From the NCBI RefSeq assembly GCF_026151205.1, contig NC_087078.1:17193118-17253117 (forward strand): a stretch of DNA of 60,000 bases. Direction: 5' to 3'. Source of the stretch: Bolinopsis microptera (taxonomy: Eukaryota > Ctenophora > Tentaculata > Lobata > Bolinopsidae). Position numbers and translations under genes: made by a program. Below, piece after piece: positions 11,221 through 23,274 of this stretch (position 1 is the stretch's first letter; every line of letters starts with the position of its first letter). Under the pieces are notes generated by a model that did no database searches, had not been told where the DNA came from, and was given only the letters and a program-made list of their open reading frames with translations.

Positions 11221-11984
11221 CGGAACAAACAATTAATTAAAGTATTTACAGGAGCATTAGTTATTGTAATCACAAGCTTCAATAATAAATCACTGACTAA
11301 AACATCTAATTAAAATGACACTTGGTACGCTCGCCCATTTTCACTGGTCAGTCTGAACTTCGGTTTAGCACGTTGTACACTTATTCACCTAAGTTTCAGA
11401 ATTTTTTCAGTTTAGCAGAGTTAGTACCCGTGTTTCAATAAAATCAACATGTCACTTCAGGTTTAGTGATTAGTTGGTTTAAAAACTGTGTCTTATCGGT
11501 TAAGTTGATCCTTGGTACACACAGCACAGCTGTATTGTGTACAATCCGCTTGATATTCTACTGTCTCACAAAACATTTGTTTAACCGGGTTATCATTCTG
11601 GTATTTAAACAGAATATAACGTATAGGGATGTGTGACGTCTTGCAGCTCTCGATAATCATGATAAGATAGACATGTCGGCGGAGAAGAGTTCAAAAATAA
11701 AATGTGAGTAAATAGATTTTTAAATATCTTTACTTGAATCATACGATTTGAATCCTTATCAAAACTATTAAAAATATACTCCACACTTGCCCCCAGTCCG
11801 AATCCTATCCAGTTCAAATATAATAAAATATGACGTGCCCTGTACATGTGATTTGTCACGTGGCCTTTACATGACAGTCAAATATAACAGGTATTGTAAG
11901 CCAATCACCCATTTAATAACACTTCCCTTATTGTTATGTGTTCTATGTAGTGTTTCTCTTCTTGTGTTATTGTCTGTTAGAGTC
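11221..11984. other. Upstream region of the FRMD8-like gene
   Basis: Non-coding as far as I can see. It should include the 5' UTR and promoter of the FRMD8-like gene that starts at 11985. No specific promoter motif was identified. Confidence 0.4.
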
Positions 11985-14900
11985 ATGATGAGCAAACCTT
12001 CCAGGGTCAGCAAAACTAAGTGTAAGTTACATTTTTGAGTGCATACTTTCATTATTAATAGTTAAGTTATTTTACTTTCCAAATTTTCAGGTTTTTTTGG
12101 TCCTGCAAATGGATTGCTGACATGACATTAAGTCTAAGACCATCTCAGTTTGACTATCAGCGGCCTTTGACCATTAATTTTTTGGATATTTGTTGTTGAT
12201 CAGTCCCCAACATTTTATGAGACAGTCATTAACTTATTTTACTATGTTATATATTTAAAGGAATAGATCATCATAAGGATCATATTTTGATCAAGTTACA
12301 GTTGTGCTACAGATACAAAAACAAATAACTATCTCTTTATTTGCTCGTGGCCATTGAAGAAAGTTTACAACGATTTAAAGAACTGATAAATTACTAAAAG
12401 TATAACAATTCGTATTTGAAGTTGTCCAATAGTAAGAGCAACAATCTGTTGCAATCATTGTAATCATTGTAATCATTGTAATCATTGTAATCATTGTAAT
12501 CATTGTAATCATTGTAATCATTGTTATCATCATAATTCTTGTAATCATTGCAATCATTTTAATCATTGTAATCATTGTAATCATTGTAATCATTGTAATC
12601 ATTGTAATCATTGTAATCATTGTAATCATTGTAATCATTGTTATTGTGAGGGTATTGGCTCCTGTCTCACATCTTTCACTCTTTAGAAATTGAATCAATC
12701 AGTCCAAGATGGCATCTGGTCAATAATAAGCGAGTGATGAAAACAAATTAAAACACAAATATCACTGAACACTGATACACTGATATTTATCCAATAAGCT
12801 GTCCGCTTTCCATTACTCAAGAGCATTAACTAGCTCCTCCCACCCTCTAAGAGTTCTCTAAGAGTCCTCCTGGATGATATCCTCCATCACCATGTTAAAC
12901 ACATAATACATGATAGTGATGAGCGTTGTGATGAAGCACAAGATGAAAAAGATGATAGCCACCACGTATTTACAAACAGGATTGGTTGTATCATACTCTC
13001 GGAGAGCTTGTTTGGTTTGGCTGGGGTCAATGAGGAGTTGGTGTGCACTGTCTCCCATCTTGTAGTTGTGATTACTTGCAGTTTTAGAGAGCCTAGTGTT
13101 GGAATGTTTTGTAGTTTAGAGAGTAAATATATAAATCATGGAATAGGGTTCAGAGAGTAATAGTAAAGTATCAAAGCAATGTATTGACTAGTGTATATTG
13201 ACTAGTGAGTATTGATGTACATTAAAGGTAACAATTTACAATTTTGCGTTTTCAAGAAATCTTATACATTATAGTCAATCTTTATCTTTCTTTTAGGTAT
13301 TACATAAACTGTTTGATTCAAGTCTGTGAACCTATTGAGCATGCAGGTACCTTGAACATAGTGAAATAATAGTGAACTTTCAAACATAACTATTTGTTTG
13401 CTAAGTAGTACAAGTTTGTTTACAGGATCAGACATAAAAAAGCTGGTTTGGGTGAGTGCCAACAAAACATTACTTAATCAGTAATCAACCAGTCAAGAGC
13501 TAGATAAGATTACAGCAAAACAAAAGATATCGTCCTTAGAATTAGAGATACTCGAGAGGAACAACTAAACTCGAAGTTTTCGGAGTAAAAAATAACTTTG
13601 ACTTAAGGGGAGAAAACATATCGAACTACGGTATGCCGAGGCATGGCAAAACTAGATCAGAACTGTAGGATCCAAATGAAAATACCGAAAGCTATATAAC
13701 AAGTGTACAATTCCTAATATATAGAGTAAATTGAAGCTTCCCTGTTTACACTTTTATAAGAGCGCGGGGGTGGTGGATCACGTATTTGGTAAACATGTGA
13801 ACATACTTAATTATATTGCACCCATTTATATTGGCAGTTTTAAGAGAATCTCAGAAAGGTCAGCAAATCAAACATCTAAGGTTGATTGTTAATATTTTGT
13901 TAATTGTTAATATTTACAGCGGTGATATGGGTGGTACTAATGGACAAGAAGAAGCAGAAGATCACAGCAGGACGGGAGTGTGATGAGGTGTCCGCTGGTG
14001 AACTCAGAGATGCTGTGTGCAGGAAACTGAGGATTACCTCTGATGGAGCTGAAGCTTTCTCTATCTGGATCTGTTCCCCTTTACTTCGTGAGTAGCCTCC
14101 CTCCTCCCTCCTCCCTCCTCCCTCCTCCCTCCTCCCTCCTCCCTCCTCCCTCCCTCCTCCCTCCTCCCTCCTCCCTCCTCCCTCCTCCCTCCTCCCTCCT
14201 CCCTCCTCCCTCCTCCCTCCTCCCTCCTCCCTCCTCCCTCCTCCCTCCTCCCTCCTCCCTCCTCCCTCCTCCCTCCTCCCTCCTCCCTCCTCCCTCCTCC
14301 CTCCTCCCTCCTCCCTCCTCCCTCCTCCCTCCTCCCTCCTCCCTCCTCCCTCCTCCCTCCTCCCTCCTCCCTCCTCCCTCCTCCCTCCTCCCTCCTCCCT
14401 CCTCCCTCCTCCCTCCTCCCTCCTCCCTCCTCCCTCCTCCCTCCTCCCTCCTCCCTCCTCCCTCCTCCCTCCTCCCTCCTCCCTCCTCCCTCCTCCCTCC
14501 TCCCTCCTCCCTCCTCCCTCCTCCCTCCTCCCTCCTCCCTCCTCCCTCCTCCCTCCTCCCTCCTCCCTCCTCCCTCCTCCCTCCTCCCTCCTCCCTCCTC
14601 CCTCCTCCCTCCTCCCTCCTCCCTCCTCCCTCCTCCCTCCTCCCTCCTCCCTCCTCCCTCCTCCCTCCTCCCTCCTCCCTCCTCCCTCCTCCCTCCTCCC
14701 TCCTCCCTCCTCCCTCCTCCCTCCTCCCTCCTCCCTCCTCCCTCCTCCCTCCTCCCTCCTCCCTCCTCCCTCCTCCCTCCTCCCTCCTCCCTCCTCCCTC
14801 CTCCCTCCTCCCTCCTCCCTCCTCCCTCCTCCCTCCTCCCTCCTCCTTCCTCCCTCCTTATGAACGCATAAACTATGTAGCTTAATTTTACTATACCACT

Positions 14901-17900
14901 GCTTTATAACTTATAATTTCAGAGTTACAACTAAAGCCCTCACATTACCCGACCGCTATCTGTGACTTGTGGTACGATCTGCTGGCTCAATTTGCTCCCG
15001 TCAGTGAGCGACAAGCAAATAATGGTTTGTACTGATTAATATATTATGGTCGCTGCAATCCGTGTAACCTTAATATCCGTTAGTAACTATGTTGGTTGTT
15101 CATTTTTGTACACGATGTCTTATTATAACTTTAACTTACGATTAATTGTTGTATTTACACCTCAAATTGTACAATGTTTAATAAAATAATAGTGCGTTGA
15201 AACTACAGCACAATGCTGCAAGATAGCGTGCTTTAACAACTTGTGAACAGCACAGTTTCACTCCTAAAACTAATTTCCTGATTCCTAGATTTACCGATAA
15301 TAATGTTGATGAGGAATGTGTTTTACCCGCTCAGTCAAGAGAAACTGTTAGTGGAGAAAGATTCTCAAGCTAGATACTATCTTACTGCTGAGGTAAGATT
15401 TGGGAGCGTCTTTTTATAAAGCTATTGTTTAAGTCAAGGAACAATTTTTATTTTTAAAAAGGTAAGTTTACCATAAAATTTATCAATGTCTTCTGTTAAT
15501 TCAGTTACTTTGGAACTCTTTACTTTGGAACTCTGTTTTTAAGAAGCCCAACTTCATAAAAACATTGTAACTGCAACTTTTTCAGGCGATGTTTAATTTC
15601 CTAACTGGGAGGTACCCAGTTGAAGACGAGTTGGCTTACAAACTAGCTGCTCTTCAACTTAAGATGGAGGGCAAGAAACTCCACAACTTTCCTCCCGGCT
15701 CGCTCCAGTATGCATTTTAATTCAGTTGAATTTTTCTTTTATAACTAAACATGTTGATTTTTGAACACACTTTGTTATTAACCATTTTGTTGTTCACATT
15801 TAAAAAAGTTTTCGCTGGGTGAAAATCAAACTAAATCTGGCCGTTAGTTTACATGTTTTGTCGATTCTAATTTACCGATACGTTCAGGAACATAGCGAAC
15901 CAGATTTTACCATGGGACGTCATAAAAAGGAAGAAGAAACAACCTCTCTTCATCGACAAGAGGATCAGATCTCATCTGAACGACTTGAACACGACCACGC
16001 CCGGTACACTGGATCACATGTACATCAGCCATATCTGGACTCAGACTTGTTACAGGTATTATACATTATCTACCTACAGGTCAAAAGAGTAGGCTCTCAA
16101 AACGGCCTCTGCATACGGGTACAAAGATATCTGCCTACAAGTAGACGGGTCTTTCAAAGATATCTGCCTACAAGTAGACGGGTCTTTCAAAGATATCTGC
16201 CTACAAGTAGACAGGATATTTGAATGATATCTATACTATCCAGTATCTGCCAATTTAATTCAATAATTGGCGAGTTAGTTAATCAATAATGCAGTAATTT
16301 TAAATTTACACCAGATGCGCGTTCTTCCAAGGACAGACTGAGGTACAGAATCACAGGAGGGATGTTCCGATTAGAGTTGGTATAACCCCCCACAACGTCT
16401 TTATTTGGAATAAAGTTACCAACGTATGTATTATCCTTACTACTACATAATATACTGATTACTGATATAATACTACTACTGATCATATGTTCTTACTTAT
16501 CGTTAGTCTGGGTTGCAATTAGTGTAATCTTATTTATTCCTCGATTTTAATCAGCATTTGTCCACGCTGCATTCGTCAAACTAGAGGTATCTGGTAGATG
16601 CGCTATAGTTGTGCCACTGGTGATGCTATAACTCACTTATAAGCTATTAGACCGATGGGTGGGTAGATATGGTGGCTTTGCAGTTATTTACTCAGACAAA
16701 ATTCATCTAAGAACGTCAAGTTCAAACTCAGTTTCACTAAGTTTCACGCCAGATATAATGATGTAATTGTAAGAGAGTCTGTAAGCCCCGCACTATTCCC
16801 CCTCTCTCTCTCTCCCTCACTATAAATTGTGGTTACATCACCACACTTCCTACTGCGTGTAACTCGAGGAGCTTGTGTATAAGACAGTGTGTATAATACA
16901 GAGTGTATAAACGCGGAGGCAGTGCACCTCAACACTTCTATAAAACACGGTCTGCCTCTAGCTAACATTGTAGTTCTGTCTGTAGAACGTCTGATTAAGC
17001 TGCCCTGAGGGTGGTGGACGACTGAAGTTTGGTGTACAATTTATGTAAACTAATTTACTGATTTATTCAGAACCTTATTCAAATGATACCGGTGAAGGAC
17101 ATTTCTTCAACTAAGTTTCAGACTGTGAGTTATCAGCTGTTTAGCCATCACCAATGAAGCAATTATGATAATTAAGCACTAATATTTCTTTAAATTCTTT
17201 ATCTACCAAAGCAGATTCTTGTCATATAATTTTATCTGAAACTTATCCGCTATCAAACACTATAAGCTAGTTATAAGTAAAATATCGATGGCGGATGGGG
17301 TAAAATGGAGTAAATAATTGCGGAACAGTTCGATTTTGCGGCTTCAATTCTTCATCACTTTATGAGTCACCGTACAATCTGTTAATGCATGCGGATTTAT
17401 CTGCATTACATTAACGAAATAGGAATAATGTGAGGTGACACTTTCAAATTAGTGTGTGAAGTTCTGAAATAAGTGAACATTTGGTTTTAAGATCACGATT
17501 TCAAACTGCATTAACACATAACCGATTTCTTTGAACTGACACTAAAGCTTTCGACTGGATAGCAAGTGGTAATATATAATTTCAAATGATTCGATAGAAA
17601 TATAACGAACGGTAAGCAGTGGCGTAACGAAGGGCCCCGCCGATCTACTGCTGTGCGGGGGGAGGGGGGCGGGGGCGCCATCTTAGGGCAACAGGCAACG
17701 TTACGCCACTGACGGTAAGCTTGAAAATCCAAAAGCAAAATAATTGTACACGCGGAAAAAATGATACAGCCAAGAATTGGTTCCTTTGTTCAGTTGTGTA
17801 GAATTGCCCCTAAGAAGAAGTTTCAAACCTGTCTTTGAGTAGTAAACTATTGTATTATCTTGTATATTGGAACACTGTACAAGATGTCCGGTAAAGACAG

Positions 17901-19746
17901 GCTCCCAGAAATTATGAAAACTTATTTGGGTAATTTGCCAATTTGACAATTTCCCAATGTGACTTTTAACGTGATTCCGTTATTTCCGGTGTTACAAAAC
18001 ATCGTATACTCCACATTAAAGAGCAGCTGCTCGAGAAACACTTTCAAGATCATCAAATCCGTCAATCAATTACTCGCAACTCACAAAGCAGATTTTAAAT
18101 CTTTTCAATTTTCACCTTTAAGATATTATTCTTGGTTCTAACAAGATCGAACAAGTTTAAACTTTAAAATTTGTTCATATCCAAAATCACAATTGATTCC
18201 TCCATATTTTATTTTTAGAATATTCCTTTTTATTTTATTTCAACTTTACATCTTCAGAAAACCATCGCCGAATTCGACAACAAAGAAATTGATACGAAAC
18301 TCGTCAAAAGTAAGAGTAAAATTCGATTATTTTTTTCAAAGGAAAGTTAACGAGTTAACATTTATATATATCTTAGACTGGATTTCCCTGAGTACCCTGT
18401 GGTTCCAGTCAGCTACAATAGACGTAGTGGTTATCGACTACGCAATGTATAGGATATTGAATTTATAGTTGTACTCACGACTCAAGTTACAAAGTCACCT
18501 GATTGGAATCCTCGTCATTTCCATGTGTCTATTTACCATCTGCGTATAATTGTTTTTTGCGTATAAATTGATTTTTGAAATTCCTATTAAACTGAAATCT
18601 ATCTTTAAATTGAATTTGTTCAGACAATCAAGAGAAAGGAGAAAATGGCAAGAAGATCCCATTTGATGTGTGGCTGATAAACTTCACTGTTGTTGCACGT
18701 ATCACTAAACGAACAAGCACCGCCGTACCCATCTTCTCCAAACAGGTAGATCAAGTGTTATTATCAGAAATACTGGCTTGTTACCCAGCTCTTGTAATAG
18801 GTGTCTAGTATGTGGCTTACTTAATCTACCGTATTATAATAATATAGCTGTTTGGTAACAGTTGATAATATCCAGGCGTGTATGATGCAGACAATGTATG
18901 AAAGGATGAATGACGAATCACATCTTCACGCTGACAAGGGATCCACTTCAGTCCGCCCAGCTCCAATAATACAGAAGGATCACATCAATGAAGTTGATGC
19001 TTTGATGAGGTAATCACAAGTGTAATCTGTGTGTGTGTCATTGGACATCTAGAACATTCTCATGGTATAACACATCAAGATTCAAGATTGATGTCAACTT
19101 TAATTTGATGATTAAATGTCTGAGTCGGGTGTTTGACTGGTCCCCTGTCGTGATGTGACATTTAATATGGTGAATGGGGACCACATGTTTTAATCTTTCA
19201 TTAATCATTGATTTAAGTAAATTAACCTGAAGTTAATTCATGCAACACAGCAATAATAATGGTGTACTCATATAGCTTACATACATCATTTCAGGTCCTA
19301 CGATTTCTCCAATCCAACTCTTAAGATTGGTAAGTCTGTTATAAATATTTAATGTGACAACAGTGACACTTTGAGTCTAAGACATGGAGTATATTCGTGC
19401 TTCTTTGTTAGTAAGCTTCGTAGGCTCGTATGACATGCGTCTAATATCAGCCGCGAATACCGCATGTCATAAATATATAAAAAGTCTAATTTTCTCATCT
19501 TCATTGACTGAAATATAGTGCGCGCGTAGGCGCGCAGCCATTAAATTGATATTACCAAATGACAGATAAATTTTAAAGCTTTAAACATGTTATGTTTTAT
19601 TATTGCCAGGATCTAAAGAGGTGCCGGTTGGAACGCGGCACATCAGCAAGAAAGAGAATTTGAGAGGAGTGATGTTGAACAAAAAAGGGAACAAACTTAA
19701 GAAGACAGTTGTAAAACAGACAGTCGCTTCAAAATATGATGTCTGA
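11985..19746 (+). CDS. FRMD8: FERM domain-containing protein 8 homologue, 13 exons
   Basis: Thirteen exons join with all phases consistent: 11985-12021, 13920-14087, 14923-15024, 15289-15392, 15586-15707, 15888-16055, 16315-16423, 17071-17124, 18258-18309, 18624-18745, 18876-19009, 19295-19329 and 19610-19746 (TGA). The product is 447 residues; vertebrate FRMD8 is about 464. Recognisable FRMD8 landmarks in order: AFSIWICSPLL with LQLKPSHYP (F1/F2), MRNVFYPLSQEKLL, the FLTGRYPVEDE segment, CAFFQG then VGITPHNVFIW (F3/PH-like lobe), and IFSKQACMMQTMYERM. The tail is basic (KKENLRG, NKKGNKLKKT). In mammals FRMD8 binds iRhoms at the plasma membrane and stabilises the iRhom/ADAM17 sheddase complex; that role here is inferred from family. 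The start is the first of two ATGs in a short exon ending at GTAAGT. The sixth exon is less conserved than the others. Confidence 0.9.
12451..12643. repeat. 9-bp satellite (AATCATTGT)n in FRMD8-like intron 1
   Basis: About 20 copies of AATCATTGT with a few variant units in the middle (12521-12558). On the minus strand it produces a spurious Met-Ile-Thr repeat reading frame because the unit is a multiple of three. It lies in the first intron of the FRMD8-like gene. Confidence 0.9.
12858..13058 (-). CDS. Small single-pass membrane protein nested antisense in FRMD8 intron 1
   Basis: A 66-codon ORF with an ATG 9 bases after a CACAACTACAAG context encodes a polar N-terminus, a Cys, and one long hydrophobic helix (about residues 30-53: CKYVVAIIFFILCFITTL), then an acidic tail (MEDIIQEDS). 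Composition and layout look like a real small membrane protein rather than noise. It could also be the first exon of a longer gene, though it ends in a stop with no donor. No family is recognised. Confidence 0.4.
   Translation of the reverse strand: MGDSAHQLLIDPSQTKQALREYDTTNPVCKYVVAIIFFILCFITTLITIMYYVFNMVMEDIIQEDS
14096..14860. repeat. Heptamer satellite (CCTCCCT)n filling FRMD8-like intron 2
   Basis: About 760 bp of almost perfect CCTCCCT units begin only 8 bp after the exon 2/intron 2 boundary (donor GTGAGT at 14088). The complementary strand is (AGGGAGG)n, with G-tracts of two and three that could form G-quadruplexes. The long plus-strand ORF through it (Leu-Pro-Pro-Ser repeats) is an artefact, because seven-base units keep all frames open. 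Irregularities are few: one shortened unit near 14150 and a CCTTCCT near 14846. Confidence 0.95.
16123..16214. repeat. 33-bp tandem repeat, 2.8 copies, in FRMD8-like intron 6
   Basis: Units start at 16123, 16156 and 16189 with AAAGATATCTGCCTACAAGT; the first two are identical over 33 bp. They lie just downstream of the donor of the 15888-16055 exon. Confidence 0.85.
17617..17711. mobile_element. 95-bp hAT-type MITE with perfect 8-bp target duplication
   Basis: Terminal inverted repeats CAGTGGCGTAACG and CGTTACGCCACTG bound a GC-rich 95-bp core. Both sides carry ACGGTAAG (17609-17616 and 17712-17719). CAGTGGCG-type ends and an 8-bp duplication are the hallmarks of hAT elements. It sits in intron 8 of the FRMD8-like gene and should be removed by splicing. 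Confidence 0.9.
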
Positions 19747-21384
19747 TATTTATTTAAGATTATGCTTCAATTCAGAATTATTATTACACATATTGATATC
19801 GTATAATATCAGATAAACTATTTTGTGCATTGATCTGGTTAGATTTAAGTAGGTGTGTGCAGTGTGTAGATACCTCACTAGTGTGTAATGTGTATAAACT
19901 ATAGATTATAGATTCCTCATCTGACAGAAGTTAATTTTACCTTGAACCAACTTCAACTTCTTATCGATTTAACGAAAAATGTTCTTCAAGTAGCTACGAC
20001 ACTGCTACGTAGGTTACATTTGGTTACATTTGGTAGCTGATGAACAGATCCGAGTTTATTTCTTTAAGATGTATTCAGATTTAATTTTACCAGATAGCTT
20101 TTAAAAATTGTTTAGTTGATCAATTATTTTGACCTTCTAATTTCAATTTCAACAAATCACCATGGTATTTTCTTGTGAATATAATCTGAGATGGCTGGAC
20201 TCCATCATACCGAGGCCTCACCCTTGCAGGTGAGCATTGAAATGAATCAAAACGTTTACCTGCAACCTTACTCTAGCTCGTCTACTACGGTAATTTTAGC
20301 TACGGTACAACCACTTCATCCGACTGAAAATTGCAAAACCTTAAAAACTCAATTCACATGATATATTTTTGACAAGAAAAATAATATACACCATAATATG
20401 TACTTGATTAGATGATACACAATAGGTTAATTTGGTAGGCAAAAAATAGTCTTAATCTGATCATTTCGATTAAAATTAACTTTAAGACTGAAGTGGATTT
20501 ACTGGTGTTGTGGTTGGCACTTGGCAGTGGTACAGTGGCACCATGGTGATGGTACAGTGGCACCATGGTGATGGTACTATCACTACAGTGGCAGGATCAC
20601 TATAGTGACATAACGTTGGTCGTCGCTCCTTCGCCCGTTTCAAGTGTGATTTTTATATAAGCATATTTTAATTTTACTCACCCGCTTCCTCCCCCTCAGT
20701 CACATTTTCCTCAGCATCTCCCGAAACACTGTCATAAGCTACGTCCTCGGCAGTCTAGGTGGCTGTGGCTTTACAATCACTTGCTTCAGCATAGCTTGGT
20801 AATAGAGTTGTAAGAGTTAGAGAATCAGTGAGAGAAGTGTACAATTTAAAGAGGACATTAAAATGGTTTTATAAGAAACGCAAAGCTAATCAATTAACAG
20901 GAAGATATTCAATATGGAATTTGCCACATTTTTGTAGTGAAAACTGTTTAGTGTCTGTAAGTGCAGTAAAACAAATAAAATTAGCAATTTTACGAAAGTT
21001 TTAAAATAATCTTATCTTTAATCATGAATATCGTGGTATATCAATCTAATCATAATTATTCTTAATTATGTCCCTTCAAAGTATGGATAATAAAAAGAAT
21101 TAAGAAGAGCCAAAAAATTAGAAAAAACACAGAAAGAAGTTCAGAGTCAATGCTATGTTGAGTACCCGGTACATCGCAACTCACTTCGTTTAATTCCGAA
21201 ATTTTGTTTCACTAAAGATCGAAACAAAATAGTATATTAGTACATCACGTCAACAGTCAACACGTGAGAAACTCATCATAACGAAGAGACAAGTCTTTAA
21301 GTTACCTGGTGACCTCAGGCTATCATGTTCATAAATGGAGATTCGGCGGAATTACAGGCTGAGCGCGGCCCAGTCTTCAGCATT
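19747..21384. other. Intergenic stretch between FRMD8-like gene and GPCR
   Basis: It contains a short 22-bp tandem repeat near 20527-20575 (GGTACAGTGGCACCATGGTG units). One possible minus-strand exon lies at 20682-20754 between a CACCTAG acceptor and a GTGAGT donor. That 73-bp exon would encode an acidic segment (EDVAYDSVSGDAEENVTEGE); no neighbouring exon was found. Nothing else is recognisable. Confidence 0.3.
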
Positions 21385-23274
21385 CTACTGTCGTTGCCCT
21401 GAAACAGTCCCTCTGAGCATCATCATAACCTTCCCCCTCAACTCCTGACTTCTAGATATCATGATGAGTGGTGTCAAAAGTGCGTTCATCAGAGGTAGTG
21501 TGGTGCTGATCATCAATTTGCAAACCAGCAAGGCAAAGGGATCCTCAATGTAGTAGTCCATATAATGTTGGAAGTAGATCTGTAGGACTGCTATTCCTGA
21601 GTTACAGACCAAGAAAACAGCAGAGAGGATGAAAACTGTGGTATTCACATGTGACCAATCAGTGACCACTGGATGATCAGGGTTGCGTGCACGTGCTCTG
21701 ATCCGAGTGATTGAAAATTGGACCAGGAGGCAGACCATAACCACCCCTATAGGAGCTAGGTACAGTAATCCAACTTGGCAATCTAATATCACTATCTCAC
21801 TATCTACGTTCTCGTTCCATGTTATCATTCCCACCAACACAAGGAAGATACACAAATTATGACCAATGAAAGCAAGCACAACATTCTCCCACATATAATA
21901 CCAGTACAAATCCAGTCCACCGTCGAGAACAATACACCAAACGTCAACAACACACAACAACACTAGGAAACCGAAGAAAAGAGCCATCGCTATCTTCAGA
22001 ACTCCAAATTTTACCTGATGGAAGGGGAATGATAGCTTTACCGTTCTTAAAACAGCAAGTATCATGTTCAAGAGAACCATCGATGGTAAATACGTCAAAA
22101 AATCGCCTGTAAATACGCCGTATTCAAAAATTCTAAGAAATACGTGAAATACGGCAAAATTTGGCGCTTAAATTCTTTGATGGTAAAATTTTTCAAAATA
22201 CGCGCGTATCTCTATGGAAATACGTGATTACAGATTAGTGATATTTGCGCGTGCGTCGCTGGCTCAGTGGTATATAGCAATACTGACAGTCGTTTTGGAG
22301 ACTTTACGGTGCTCGAATGAAAACGCTGCAGCGACTTGCTATTCTTATGCTGAACCAACCAATCAGTCAGTCTGCTGCAAAGCAGAGCTTCTAAGGGTAT
22401 AAAGCAGTTATGCCTCCCTCGAGGAATAGACTTTCAACCGAGACCCAGTTCCAGTGCATTTTTATCTATTACAATATTCGCAGACTAAGATCACAAGTCT
22501 CTCTTGCTTGAATTTTGAAACCGGTTACCGGATTAACACGGACTTCCCAGTGGCATAAATTTAAAAAGTGACTAGGAATCCAGCCTGGAAAGAAAAAACG
22601 GCTATAATAAATTTTTAAAACGGCTATAATAATTTTTTCGGCCGGAAGACGATTTCATTTCACCTTGCTAGTTATATTACAGAGGTATTTTTAGTTATTC
22701 ATTAGTTATTCATAATTGCCAAAAGTATGGGAAAAAATGATCCTATCCAAGTCTCGAACTCGCTATCTGATGATATGGAGCTAGCGTATTAACCAATTAG
22801 GCCACGATTCCATATACTGTAATGTAATATTTATATATATATCTTCGCGCGTTACTGCAACTTAATTTGAAATACGTAATTTATCATCGGGAAATACGTA
22901 TGCGTAGTATCTACGCGTAGTCTCCCCAAAACGCATTTACCATCCTTGAAGAGAACTGATGAGGCGTAGCCGAGAAGGGACATCACCGTGTGTATCACCA
23001 TACATACCGTAGCAGAAACAGGAGGTATAGCTTCATAGTGCAACAGTACAACACATATCATCAGGATCAGGTGACCCAAACACGTGACCAAATCTGCTGT
23101 TGTTATCAAAAGAAATAGTGTGTTTGTGAGCGTTCCACGGTTCCGCCAGTAGTAGATCAAGACTGTGAAACAAACAGCTACAGTTAGGACACATAGCGGA
23201 ATGTTTATCGGGGCGACGAACATAAACGCACTCTCGAATGGCTTTTCATCGAAGAGTTCGTTTATATTTTCCAT
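21385..23274 (-). pseudogene. Class A GPCR with its coding exon split by a hAT-like insertion
   Basis: The N-terminal part (23274-22949) has the start MENINELF and helices 1-3; the C-terminal part (22077-21385) has the end of helix 3 and helices 4-7 and a stop at 21385. The two parts meet in the same frame at a duplicated GTTCTCTT (codons VLL), so the ancestral gene was one uninterrupted exon of about 337 codons. The DRY position reads LRTVKL and the NPxxY region reads TPLIM, so this is a divergent rhodopsin-like receptor; the ligand is unknown. As it stands, the reading frame runs into the transposon and stops early, so this allele should not make a seven-helix receptor unless the insert is spliced out. 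Confidence 0.85.
22078..22948. mobile_element. 871-bp hAT-like non-autonomous element inside a GPCR exon
   Basis: The 8-bp duplication AAGAGAAC lies at 22070-22077 and 22949-22956. The ends are inverted: CATCGATGGTAAATACG on the left and CAAGGATGGTAAATGCG read inward from the right. There is no transposase ORF. On the minus strand a tRNA-like segment with box A (TGGCCTAATTGG) and box B (GAGTTCGAGAC) lies at about 22741-22815, suggesting that a degenerate tRNA or SINE is embedded. Confidence 0.85.

Noticed and set aside
12375-12698. Met-Ile-Thr repeat ORF on the minus strand
   Set aside because: Generated by the 9-bp satellite, which keeps one frame open; it lies in an intron.
14043-14885. 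280-codon ORF of Leu-Pro-Pro-Ser repeats
   Set aside because: It is a by-product of the 7-bp satellite; the true coding frame leaves at the GTGAGT donor at 14088 and resumes at 14923.
16123-16214. CRISPR-like array
   Set aside because: Contiguous tandem repeats without spacers, in an intron of an animal gene.
15819-16223. 134-codon plus-strand ORF
   Set aside because: Wrong frame of an FRMD8-like exon (15888-16055) read on through the intron and 33-bp repeat.
22741-22815. tRNA gene on the minus strand
   Set aside because: Box A and box B are good, but the acceptor and anticodon stems do not pair properly; it is a tRNA-like relic inside the hAT element.
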